A stretch of DNA of 64,000 nucleotides from G963676655 sp963676655 (GTDB lineage: Bacteria; Verrucomicrobiota; Lentisphaeria; Victivallales; Victivallaceae), in assembly GCA_963676655.2 (NCBI GenBank), contig CAXXKX010000002.1, forward strand, positions 124,001-188,000, read 5' to 3'. Below, piece after piece: positions 1 to 8,502 of this stretch. Each line of letters begins with the position of its first letter. The first letter of the stretch is position 1. The translations under genes were made by a program, and so were the position numbers. The notes below the pieces were generated by a model. That model was given only the letters and a program-made list of their open reading frames with translations, was not told where the DNA came from and searched no databases.

Positions 1-3000
1 GGTTATCGTGACAATCGTATAATTGCGTGATTTAACCGGCACTGTAAAGGCGCCGTTTGACAGCTTCAGAATTTTCCCGCTGCGTAGGTCTGTGACAGTC
101 AGTTTTTTGCCGGCTAATCCCAGCTTTGCTAAATCCACGGTAACTTTTACCTCTTGGGGCTTGTCCAGATAATTACCGATGCCGATAGCTACACCGGCTG
201 CGGTTTTGTATACGGTCGCGTAAGCGCGTTTGCCTTCCGCTTTGACCGGACAGCCTTTTTCCCAGTAACAGATCGAGGTTACGCCCGGATCGGTTATTCC
301 GGCTTTTTTGCGCAACGCCCAGTATTCTTCGGCTGCGCCCCGGTTGCAGTAGCTGCCGGATATCACGATGTCATTTAAAAGTCCTATTGTAAACAGGCTG
401 TCCGCCAGTTCCGGACGTTTTTCGTCCGACTTTTTCTTTGATCCGCGGATGAACTGCGGCAGGAAGACGTGACTCAGACCGGAGGTGCGATTACCAAGTT
501 CATAGCGCCAGGCTTTCGGGTCAAGGTCATTCACGTAGAACCAGTCGTTCTTATAGAGGTTGTGGGAGAATTGTTCGCCCGGATAAAAATAGTCGTTGAA
601 GGCGTGATACGGTAGTACCAACGCGTCATGGGCGTGATTCCAGCGCTGACCGTATGACCCGTCAAAATTCTTGTGGCTGCGGCAAATCGTCAGTAAGCGC
701 TTGTAATAGCCGCGACGGTTAAGGATATCGTAAGTCACGCCTGAACGCCCGAACGCGTCATTCCGGTAACCGGAGTTGTGATACTGATTCTTATCCGGAT
801 GCAGCCGGTCCATATCAGTGTAGATATTGGCTGTCGGCAGCTGGTCCAGGGCTTTGTTAGCGTACCACATGACGTAATCAGTGTAAGAGCTGTTCTGGGA
901 GACCGGCTGCAGGGTATAAGTTTTTTGGGAACCGGGATTGAATGGACGTTTAGGAGTAGTCATATTATAGAACGTACCGCCAAACGGGTTTGACCATTTT
1001 TTCTGGAAAAAATCAAATTCCGGGTTGGAGTCAGGCGTACTGCATGCCCCGACATACAGGAATGTCTGGATGCCTTTGTTATGAAATTCCTTATTCAGGT
1101 ATTTCGCGCAAGCCTCGGGCATGGCTACGTCGGGCAGTCCCGATTGTTTGGAGTAGACGGTATTCCAGTTGTTGGTTGTAATGCCTTTCCACCAGGGTCT
1201 GGTTATGTTGTTGATTCCGCGCCAGCCTTCGACCAGGGGACGCACCGGAGTTGCCTGGAAGCCGAAGATGTATTGCATCGGCCTGGTTACTTTTGCCGGC
1301 TTCATCACAATTTTATATGTAATCAAAGCACGCTTTGCATCGACCGAGATTTCTACCGGTTTCTGCTTTTCAGTATAATTCCAGTTGGCGTCTGAATTAA
1401 AGAACCAGTCAAAACCTTCATATTCATTCCCGACCCAGATATAAGGCTCGAAACTACTGGTCCATTCTTTTCCGTTCCATTCCTGACGTTTCGGCTTGCG
1501 GATCGCTTTGACCAGGTCACTACGCAGCGGAATAGTCAGGGTGAGGGATTTAATATCCCAGCCGTTTTTCGGAGGTGTAACGGTCATGGTGGTTGCGGCA
1601 AGGCCGTCATATTCCATAAAGGTGTCGAACTTCACGCTGCCGCCAAGCTTTCCGAAAACTCCGGTGCCGGTGAATTCAGCCCGATTCGGTTTTTTCATGA
1701 TCTGCTTGACGCCGGAGACTTTGAAGTCGGCCTTTCCTTTAGTAGTGGTCAGCGTCATGGCTACTTTCCCGGCGAGCTGCTCTTTACCTGCGTTGATTAT
1801 TTTAGCCGGGAAAGGCCCGTCGAGTTTGTAGGTTCGGTTCCAGATTGAGATTGAGCCGTTGCGGTTATATTTCAGTGGAGTCCAGGGTTTGAGCACCTGA
1901 TCGGTTATGCCGGTTTTACTGGTCAGCCACGGGGTAGGGGGCTTGACCAGTGAGGCAGAGTTGCTTACCGGAGAGAGCCCCGGCGCTGAGACGGTGAAGA
2001 CGAAGTTGTATTTGCCATCAGTCCAATTGACAGGAATAGTATACGCGCCCTTGATGGATTTGATCTGAAAACTGTGTTCAGACACTTTGTTCGCAGGAGA
2101 AACTTCCTTGATGGTTAGTTTGACCTTGCCTGAACTGATTTTATGCAGGAACTCTTCACTGAGGTTACTGACGTCGGCTTCAATAGTCAATTTCTTTTCA
2201 AGCACATAAGGAATGAATTCGGCTTCAACCGGTTCTTTGACAAAGAAATGAATCGGATAGAGCATCAGCAACTGGTTGCCAGCCGGATCGAAAACCCGGA
2301 ATTCCGCGGTTGAGTCTTTAAAGCCCTTAAATGCAAGTTTTTTATTCGATTCTTTTTTCCCGGCTATGGTTATTTCGCCTTTTTCAGGCGCTTTGTGCGA
2401 TGATTTTACATGCCAGGAGCATTTGACCGGAGATGAACCGGGATTCATTACATCCAACGCGACTGCTCCGGCGTTGACACCACTGCCAAGAGACATTTTG
2501 ACGCCGGATTTTCGGGCGGAGAAGTTGAGATAGCCGTGGCCTTTTTCAAAGGCCCCCATGAAATTGGCCCAGGCCGTGTATTCCGGTTGAAAAGGCGGCT
2601 TGCGATACCAGTCGCGGCAGATCTGGGCTTTCCATGTGTCTCCTGCTTTCGGAGCTTTGCCGTAATTGCTGAACGGAATGACCATTTCCATCGACCACTT
2701 GTCTTTGCCGATAAATGCCTTGCGTTGGTATTTACCATTCCATTTTTTGTTTTTGCCGTGACCGTCATATACTGCGCCCGCGGCATTTACGATCAACTGA
2801 TAATGCTCAGATGTATTTATTCCGGGCCAGATGAAAACTTCGTAGGAGTCGTCTTCCCATATTTTGCCGTCTTGACTTTTATTCAGGGCTTTTGGTCTGC
2901 CGGAGGATTCAAAACCAAGATAAAGGTTTTCAGAGTCCCAAAGTACCGATGCGAATGCAGCTTTGTTGGCAGTGAAAGAATCCTGTTTCACCCGGATCGG

Positions 3001-3864
3001 GAACCGCGAGGCGTTTTTCCATGCCGCATCATCCAATTTGCCGTCAAGTTTAATTTTGCCGGAAATCATTGGAACCAGGGTTTCGGGTCTGCTGGTTTTG
3101 CCGGACAACAAGGCCTGGTCGGCGGCGTAGTTTTGCATAATCTGCTCTGAGGAAAGGACGCCGTCGTAAATCTTGAATTCATCCATAATGGACCGGTCAT
3201 CCGGATTATGGGTGATCTTTTTCGGTCCGGTCCAGATTGGATCAATATAGAAATAATCTTTTTCCAGTTCCGGAAATTCAACATTAGGCAGAGTCTTTTT
3301 TCCTTTCAACTGTCCGTCGACATAAACCCGCATGGTCGTACTGTCCCAGCAGGCGTCGATTTTGTGCCATTCACCGGGTTTCCATTTCAGCGGAGTCAAA
3401 ACGCTGAATGACTTGAACCCGGAAGTCTTACGTTCGCCAAACTGACAGTAGAGGCCGACTCCACCGCCGCCGGTATATGTGCCTGGGACATAAAGCTGGA
3501 TTCTGAAAAGTGGATTACGGCTTGCAGCGCTAAAGAAATATTGAAAACGCTTATCCTGCCATCCCCAGTTGAGCGGAGTTACCCACATGGATATTGTGGC
3601 GGCTTTCATGTTCATGTTTCCGGCTATTTTGTAGCGGCAGCGTTCACCCTTTTCCATCAGCAGGCCGCTTTTACGGATTCCCTTGGTTGCGCGCAGTTCA
3701 AGATTGGCCTTGAGACTGGATTTTTTATCCCCGCCGCCCACATCGGCATCCGCGGTGAAACGGTCAAATGAGGCGTGGAAAATCAATTTTGCCTTAGTGT
3801 CTTTTGCGGACATTACTGATACAGCAATTAGTGTCATTGCCATTAGAAAAAGTTTCTTTGTCAT
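1..3864 (-). CDS. Large secreted LamG / CBM9-like / hydrolase-like protein, partial (C-terminus outside window)
   Basis: An open frame with no stop runs from the ATG at 3864 to the window edge (1288 codons), so the stop lies outside. It starts with a signal peptide (MTKKLFLMAMTLIAVSVMSA). Residues about 25-240 look like a LamG/concanavalin-type domain, with the motifs ISMWVTPLNW, WHKIDACWD and MRVYVDGQLKG and the closing phrase DEFKIYDGVLS. A CBM9-like domain follows at about 265-450 (KIKLDGKLDDAAWKNA, then DDSYEVFIWP). The rest, about 450-1288, resembles the large catalytic-like module of DUF6067-type secreted proteins, rich in Trp and Tyr (GWRGINNITRPWWKG). The likely role is binding and cleavage of a complex glycan outside the cytoplasm; the substrate cannot be told. 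It is the third gene after a GntR regulator and a pseudopilin on the same strand. Domain names rest on motif reading only. Confidence 0.85.
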   Translation of the reverse strand, partial: MTKKLFLMAMTLIAVSVMSAKDTKAKLIFHASFDRFTADADVGGGDKKSSLKANLELRATKGIRKSGLLMEKGERCRYKIAGNMNMKAATISMWVTPLNWGWQDKRFQYFFSAASRNPLFRIQLYVPGTYTGGGGVGLYCQFGERKTSGFKSFSVLTPLKWKPGEWHKIDACWDSTTMRVYVDGQLKGKKTLPNVEFPELEKDYFYIDPIWTGPKKITHNPDDRSIMDEFKIYDGVLSSEQIMQNYAADQALLSGKTSRPETLVPMISGKIKLDGKLDDAAWKNASRFPIRVKQDSFTANKAAFASVLWDSENLYLGFESSGRPKALNKSQDGKIWEDDSYEVFIWPGINTSEHYQLIVNAAGAVYDGHGKNKKWNGKYQRKAFIGKDKWSMEMVIPFSNYGKAPKAGDTWKAQICRDWYRKPPFQPEYTAWANFMGAFEKGHGYLNFSARKSGVKMSLGSGVNAGAVALDVMNPGSSPVKCSWHVKSSHKAPEKGEITIAGKKESNKKLAFKGFKDSTAEFRVFDPAGNQLLMLYPIHFFVKEPVEAEFIPYVLEKKLTIEADVSNLSEEFLHKISSGKVKLTIKEVSPANKVSEHSFQIKSIKGAYTIPVNWTDGKYNFVFTVSAPGLSPVSNSASLVKPPTPWLTSKTGITDQVLKPWTPLKYNRNGSISIWNRTYKLDGPFPAKIINAGKEQLAGKVAMTLTTTKGKADFKVSGVKQIMKKPNRAEFTGTGVFGKLGGSVKFDTFMEYDGLAATTMTVTPPKNGWDIKSLTLTIPLRSDLVKAIRKPKRQEWNGKEWTSSFEPYIWVGNEYEGFDWFFNSDANWNYTEKQKPVEISVDAKRALITYKIVMKPAKVTRPMQYIFGFQATPVRPLVEGWRGINNITRPWWKGITTNNWNTVYSKQSGLPDVAMPEACAKYLNKEFHNKGIQTFLYVGACSTPDSNPEFDFFQKKWSNPFGGTFYNMTTPKRPFNPGSQKTYTLQPVSQNSSYTDYVMWYANKALDQLPTANIYTDMDRLHPDKNQYHNSGYRNDAFGRSGVTYDILNRRGYYKRLLTICRSHKNFDGSYGQRWNHAHDALVLPYHAFNDYFYPGEQFSHNLYKNDWFYVNDLDPKAWRYELGNRTSGLSHVFLPQFIRGSKKKSDEKRPELADSLFTIGLLNDIVISGSYCNRGAAEEYWALRKKAGITDPGVTSICYWEKGCPVKAEGKRAYATVYKTAAGVAIGIGNYLDKPQEVKVTVDLAKLGLAGKKLTVTDLRSGKILKLSNGAFTVPVKSRNYTIVTIT

Positions 3865-4084
3865 AAATTCTCCTCTGATTATTTATGAAACGATTTTGTT
3901 TTTATAGTTATTATGTGATAAATCGTATTTATTCGTAAAAATTTTGCTTTTGGTCATGGCTGCCACGATGCAAGCATCTGGGGATTTACATCCGACCTTG
4001 TCCTCCCCGCTTTCGTAGCACAAAGTGCGGAGTTTAAAGCGAAACATCGCACCGGGACGTTCCCGGCGCCATCCGGCGTATGGA
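3865..4084. repeat. Short intergenic region with small GC-rich hairpins
   Basis: The gap between the pseudopilin stop and the large secreted protein holds a perfect hairpin CCGGGA-CGT-TCCCGG at 4052-4066 and a shorter GCAC-AAA-GTGC at 4018-4028, both with 3-nt loops. The AT-rich part next to 3864 holds the ribosome binding site of the downstream gene. No convincing gene lies here. The hairpins have the same form as those in other gene-free stretches of this window. Confidence 0.6.
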
Positions 4085-4759
4085 TTAATGCTGGACAATA
4101 TAATTATCCATGGTCACGCCTTCACGCTTATGTGACTCAACGTGCCCGTCGCCGATCAGTACGTTCATCCTGCCGTTAAGTCCCTCGCCGGTGCCGTCGC
4201 CGTGAATAAATCCGGCTCTGGTCGGGGTGTTCTGAAAAGTATATCCGGTGTATGCGCCGGAGTTGTTGGCGTCGGTAATCCAGAATATCCTGCCGATATT
4301 TTTCACTTTAACCATCTTCCAGGATTCCGTATTAATCCCATTGGGTTGTGATAAATAGTAGCTGACAGAGTAACTGTAATATTTTAAGAGATAACTTGTT
4401 CCGTAAGGTTCTTTTGAGTGGGATGGACAGCCGTTTATATAGCCGCCGTAATTCCATTTGTCCTGTTTTGCCCCCGGTAAATAGCTGTCGCGCGGATAGC
4501 TGTAATAATAGTGCCAGGTTCCGGGAGTTGCCGCGTTGGTTCTTGCAACGTATGTCGGAATAAAATAACCGTTCATTTCGTCAGCATAAAATGCGGTCCA
4601 GGTGCCCCATTGCTTGAGATTATTGGTACACGCAATCGCCCTGGCTTTGTCTCTGGCTGAGTTAAGGGCCGGTAACAGCATGCTGGCAAGAATAGCAATA
4701 ATTGCGATTACTACAAGTAGTTCAATTAGTGTGAATTTGTTTGATTTCATGGTTTTCAT
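4085..4759 (-). CDS. Pseudopilin, type II secretion G-like N-terminus with H-X-DG-type C-terminus
   Basis: 224 aa. The N-terminus KSNK-FTLIELLVV is a class III (type IV pilin-like) signal with Phe+1 and Glu+5, followed by one hydrophobic helix and the phrase NSARDKARAIACTNNLKQ that is typical of this family in Lentisphaerota and Planctomycetes. The C-terminal end carries GRMNVLIGDGHVESHK, a variant of the H-X9-DG motif. The residue before the cleavage site is Lys, not the usual Gly. The start at 4759 is preceded by GGAG at 5-nt spacing, only 17 bp after the regulator's stop, so both are probably one transcript. The function is presumed to be a minor pilin or pseudopilin in the cell envelope; its tie to glycan use is inferred from its neighbours. 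Confidence 0.88.
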   Translation of the reverse strand: MKTMKSNKFTLIELLVVIAIIAILASMLLPALNSARDKARAIACTNNLKQWGTWTAFYADEMNGYFIPTYVARTNAATPGTWHYYYSYPRDSYLPGAKQDKWNYGGYINGCPSHSKEPYGTSYLLKYYSYSVSYYLSQPNGINTESWKMVKVKNIGRIFWITDANNSGAYTGYTFQNTPTRAGFIHGDGTGEGLNGRMNVLIGDGHVESHKREGVTMDNYIVQH

Positions 4760-4776
4760 TTTTTCTCCTTTTGGTA

Positions 4777-5877
4777 TTATGAGTTAATGGTTGATTGTCC
4801 GATAATAAGTTCAGCCGGAACTATGGTTGATTCCGGGATGTCTATGTTATTTAATATTTTATTGGCCAGCAGCTTGCAACTGGCTTTGCCCATTTCATAA
4901 TAGGGGATGTGGACATGGGTCAATAATGGAGTTGTCGGGCGGATTTTCATGTCATTGGCGTAACCCATGACCATGAAATCATCCGGGATGGTCCAATTTC
5001 GTTCATGAGCCAGCCGGAGCAGCGCAAATGAAACCACCGGGGTTGTGCAGAAAAATGCGTCCGGTAGCTTGTTTTTATCATCTGGAATTGTATTCTTTAG
5101 ACTCTCGAAGATAATATCTTCCTCATGCTCAAGCGATATTTTTTGGGGAGCTACATTGATGACTTTAAAATTTGATTTTGACTTGAATACCTGGCTGACG
5201 GCCTGTTCTTTTTCCGGCAATGAAATGCTGGTTGCCTCACTGCTGAGCAGGACAACGCTTCGACACCCGCAATCCCAAATATAGCGGGCTGCTTTGAGAC
5301 ACATTTCGGTCCGGTTATAAACTACAGTAGGTCGGGCCTGTTCTTCACCCACACTCAAAAATGGAAAATTAGATTTCTTCAGTTCCATTTTTAAATCATG
5401 CAACTGCCAGCTGGTAAAGACCGCGCCGTCAAAATCTTTGGTCAACCTTTGGGCGATTAATTCACAAGCGTCATTTTCCCGGCAATGGACGAATGATAAT
5501 TCAGAGTTGAATTCAACCCCCGCCTCAATTAGACCGTTTTGCATCTCGTATGACGCCACCCAGTTGGCGAAATGCAGGCATTCACGCGAAATTGAAGCTT
5601 CGGGAAAGACCAGAGCCAACCGCAGAGCCCGCTTTTCCTGACGAATGAACGCGCCGCGCGAGGGGATGCGCTCGATCAAGCCTTCTTCCTCAAGCTGCTG
5701 CAGTGCGTTCCGAGCAGTTCCGCGGCTGATCTTCAACTGTTCGGCCAAAGCTCTTTCGCCCGGAAGTTTTGCCCCCGGTTTCAATTTACCGGTCCGCATC
5801 TGGCGAATCAGCCAGTCCCGGGTCTGGCGATGCAGAAAATCTTTTTTTGAATTACAGATTGTTGTCGATTGAACCAT
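4777..5877 (-). CDS. GntR-family transcriptional regulator with LacI-type sensor domain
   Basis: 366 aa. Residues about 15-80 form a GntR winged helix (LKPGAKLPGERALAEQLKISRGTARNALQQLEEEGLIERIPSRGAFI). From about 88 on there is a periplasmic-binding-protein-like effector domain of the LacI/GalR type, ending with PLLTHVHIPYYEMGKASCKLL, as in sugar-responsive regulators. The ATG at 5877 has AGGGA at 5-nt spacing. A consensus promoter and a perfect palindrome lie immediately upstream, which suggests autoregulation. It is the first gene of the operon that includes the pseudopilin and the large secreted protein, so it probably senses a sugar released from their substrate (inference). Confidence 0.9.
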   Translation of the reverse strand: MVQSTTICNSKKDFLHRQTRDWLIRQMRTGKLKPGAKLPGERALAEQLKISRGTARNALQQLEEEGLIERIPSRGAFIRQEKRALRLALVFPEASISRECLHFANWVASYEMQNGLIEAGVEFNSELSFVHCRENDACELIAQRLTKDFDGAVFTSWQLHDLKMELKKSNFPFLSVGEEQARPTVVYNRTEMCLKAARYIWDCGCRSVVLLSSEATSISLPEKEQAVSQVFKSKSNFKVINVAPQKISLEHEEDIIFESLKNTIPDDKNKLPDAFFCTTPVVSFALLRLAHERNWTIPDDFMVMGYANDMKIRPTTPLLTHVHIPYYEMGKASCKLLANKILNNIDIPESTIVPAELIIGQSTINS

Positions 5878-5907
5878 ATTTATCCCTGAAAAATTTTTAA
5901 AATATGT

Positions 5908-5923
5908 ACCGGTATATACCGGT
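5908..5923. promoter_or_regulatory. Candidate operator, perfect 16-bp palindrome
   Basis: ACCGGTATATACCGGT reads identically on both strands. It lies just downstream of the -10 box of the minus-strand promoter at 5934-5962, about +4 to +20 of the predicted transcript. A bound regulator would therefore block transcription. GntR/LacI proteins bind such palindromes, and the adjacent regulator is the obvious candidate. Confidence 0.65.
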
Positions 5924-5933
5924 TTGTTTTTAT

Positions 5934-5962
5934 ATTATAGCCGATGAAACGCCATCTGTCAA
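5934..5962 (-). promoter_or_regulatory. Sigma70-type promoter of the GntR regulator operon
   Basis: Read on the minus strand this is TTGACA, a 17-bp spacer, then TATAAT, a full match to the consensus in both boxes. It lies about 57 bp upstream of the start at 5877. Confidence 0.8.
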
Positions 5963-6387
5963 TACCTGACCGGCAAAAAAGATTTTTTTTGTTGCCTTTG
6001 TTGGTACTGCGTTTTATCTAACCCTCAAAAAAAGAAAAAATCTGCGTAGCAGTATAATCGCACCGCGTCGTACGCGGACGCGATCCAACGGCGGAACGCT
6101 GGTCGCCGCAGGCGAAATTAAGCGAAGCGCATTGGCAAACTTTGTTTGCCGCAGTATCCTCATTTCATCCGGAGCGATGTTGTTTTAAAAGTGATTTTGA
6201 GCTTTTCAAATAACGATTGAGCAGAGGATGTAAACGACTTTGGGCCTGAGAAAACTGTGATGTTTTACGTTTTGTTGCGTGAGATTGCTATATTACATCC
6301 GAACTATGCTTGAATGATTTTGTTTATTGTGTTAAAGTACTTTGACTTTAAAAGTTGTATGTTTATGGGAATAAGGATCTGCCATAT
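5963..6387. repeat. Intergenic region with hairpin repeats
   Basis: There is no convincing gene in this gap between divergent genes. It holds CTGC-GTA-GCAG (6042-6052), CCGCGT-CGT-ACGCGG (6063-6077) and GGCAAAC-TTT-GTTTGCC (6134-6150), each a perfect stem with a 3-nt loop. The last 150 bp are AT-rich and may hold the promoter of the kinase gene, but no clear -35/-10 pair was seen. Confidence 0.55.
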
Positions 6388-8502
6388 ATGAGGGAACAAC
6401 CCGATCTGTCAATCGGAGAAATGAAAACCCGAACCGCGGCACTGGATGTCGGCGGCTTCAGCTTTGCGGTCGGCGAGGTGATTGGCCACTATGAAGTTTT
6501 GAATCCGCTTGGTCGCGGGGGCATGGGCGAGGTTTATCATGTCCGGCATACCACGCTGGAACTTGAATACGCGTTAAAACTGCTGCCGCGAGACTTCACC
6601 CGGCAATCCGGAGCCCTGGTCAGGTTTAAAGACGAGGCAAAAGTGATGGCCAGGCTCAACCACCCAAATATCGTCAAAGTAGATGAATTTGGTGATATAG
6701 ATGAACGCTACTGGCTGCGGATGGAACTGATGAGCGGTTTACCGGACGGTTCAATCTCGCTGGCCGATCTGGCATCAGCCAATGGCGGCAAACTGGAGCA
6801 GTTGCTGCTGGCACGGATTATAGAACAAGCGCTGTCCGGGCTGCAGTGCGCCCATGAACACGGCGTCATCCATCGCGACCTTAAACCCGGCAACATCCTG
6901 TTGACCGGTACTCAGGAGAATATCACGGTTAAGATTGCCGACTTCGGTCTGGTCAAACTGGCCGGAGACGAATGGCTGCGCAGCATGGTTGAAAAGAGCC
7001 TGTCGGCCAACCGCTCCATCGGCGATCTGGCGACCGAGGCGGTAACCGTCCAGGGTACCAGTACCAACGCGTTACTTGGCACCTATGCCTATATGAGCCC
7101 GGAACAACAGCGGGGCGAGGATATCGACACTCGCAGCGACCTGTATTCGATGGGCCTTATCATCTTCCGTCTGCTGACTGGAGAAACGGTACTCGGCATG
7201 AAGCCTCCGAGCCGGTTGGTTGACGGGTTGCTGCCGGACTGGGATGACCTGCTCTACAACGCTCTTGAAACCAACAGAGACGCCCGCATTGCCTCTGCAG
7301 CTGAAATGCTCGATGCCATTACCGGGATACTGGACAAACTGAAACAACAGGAATCCGAACGCCGGGCTGAAGCAGAACGGCAGCGAAAGTTAGACGCGGA
7401 AAAACGTGAAGCAGAGGAACGGCAACGATTAGCCGCTGAAGCGGAAAAACGACGACTTGAAGCTGAAAGACAAAGGAAGTTGATGGAACAGCGGCAAGCG
7501 GAGGCTGAACGTCAACGTATGGCCGAGGAGCGACGTCAGGCGGAACAGGCCAGGTCTAGTCTGGCAACTCAAACCACCAAACCACAGGGAGCCGACCAAC
7601 CGGAGCAGTCGGCGACTGCTGATAACCAAAGAAAATCCCCCGCAAAGCGTAAGATAGTCTGGATAGTTGCTATTATCGTCATTGTCATTCTGGGGATAAT
7701 CGCATTGTCGGTGCATCAGAATAATATTGAAAAGCGTCGTAAGGATGAAGAAAAACGCAGGATTGAGGCACAGCGTCAAGCGGAAGTTGAACGTCAATGC
7801 CAAGCTGAATTAATGGGCATGAAGTTTGTCTATGTAGCGCCCGGCAGTTTCCAGATGGGGTCCAACGATGGCGGTAGCGCTGAAAAACCGGTCCACAGGG
7901 TAACGATCAGCCGGGGTTACTGGATCGGCAAGTATGAGGTAACGCAGGACGAGTATCAATCGATCATGGGGAGTAATCCAAGCCGTTTCAAAGGCGGCAA
8001 CAATCCGGTCGAAATGGTTAGCTGGAACGATGCGGTGAAGTTTTGTGAAAAACTGACGGAACGCGAACGGGCAGCAGGCCGTCTGCCGTCCGGTTACGAG
8101 TATCGCCTGCCGACTGAGGCAGAGTGGGAGTATGCCGCTCGTGGCGGGAATAAGAGTCGCGGGTACAAATACAGCGGCAGTGATAGTATTGACAATGTAG
8201 CGTGGTACAGTTCCAACTCCAGAAACAAAACGCATGAAGTCGGGACGAAGTCAGGTAATGAACTTGGGATACATGACATGAGCGGCAATGTCTGGGAATG
8301 GTGTAATGACAGGTACGGAAATTACCCCGGTGGAAGTACGACTGACCCCACGGGGGCCTCATTAGGCTCCTCCCGCGTGTATCGCGGCGGCAGTTGGGCC
8401 AACTATTCCGGGAACTGCCGTTCCGCTTTTCGGACCTCCGCTTTGTCGGGCGGCACGAACTTCAGCATAGGCTTTCGCGTTGCTTTCGCCCCAGTTCATT
8501 GA
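6388..8502 (+). CDS. Membrane Ser/Thr protein kinase with C-terminal FGE-sulfatase (SUMF1-like) domain
   Basis: 704 aa from the ATG at 6388, which has AAGGA upstream; a TTG at 6355 would add 11 residues. The N-terminal Hanks-type kinase has the glycine loop GRGGMGEV (about 42-49), the lysine in EYALKLL (about 64), HRDLKPGN (about 163), DFGLV (about 185) and a YMSPEQ segment, so it should be active. A highly charged Glu/Arg/Gln coiled coil (about 320-395) leads to one transmembrane helix (about 424-444). The C-terminal 230 residues are an FGE-sulfatase domain (PGSFQMGS, RLPTEAEWEYAARGG, MSGNVWEWC, RVYRGGSW, GFRVA). The topology suggests a cytoplasmic kinase and an external FGE domain. The final 45 residues have the form of a diversity-generating-retroelement variable region (see findings). 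The target is unknown. Confidence 0.92.
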   Translation: MREQPDLSIGEMKTRTAALDVGGFSFAVGEVIGHYEVLNPLGRGGMGEVYHVRHTTLELEYALKLLPRDFTRQSGALVRFKDEAKVMARLNHPNIVKVDEFGDIDERYWLRMELMSGLPDGSISLADLASANGGKLEQLLLARIIEQALSGLQCAHEHGVIHRDLKPGNILLTGTQENITVKIADFGLVKLAGDEWLRSMVEKSLSANRSIGDLATEAVTVQGTSTNALLGTYAYMSPEQQRGEDIDTRSDLYSMGLIIFRLLTGETVLGMKPPSRLVDGLLPDWDDLLYNALETNRDARIASAAEMLDAITGILDKLKQQESERRAEAERQRKLDAEKREAEERQRLAAEAEKRRLEAERQRKLMEQRQAEAERQRMAEERRQAEQARSSLATQTTKPQGADQPEQSATADNQRKSPAKRKIVWIVAIIVIVILGIIALSVHQNNIEKRRKDEEKRRIEAQRQAEVERQCQAELMGMKFVYVAPGSFQMGSNDGGSAEKPVHRVTISRGYWIGKYEVTQDEYQSIMGSNPSRFKGGNNPVEMVSWNDAVKFCEKLTERERAAGRLPSGYEYRLPTEAEWEYAARGGNKSRGYKYSGSDSIDNVAWYSSNSRNKTHEVGTKSGNELGIHDMSGNVWEWCNDRYGNYPGGSTTDPTGASLGSSRVYRGGSWANYSGNCRSAFRTSALSGGTNFSIGFRVAFAPVH

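Noticed and set aside
2536..3150. 204-codon plus-strand frame
   Set aside because: It lies opposite the large secreted protein gene and shows no family motif; the minus-strand frame is continuous through it.
3883..4098. 71-codon minus-strand frame between pseudopilin and secreted protein
   Set aside because: It overlaps the pseudopilin end and consists of hairpin-repeat sequence.
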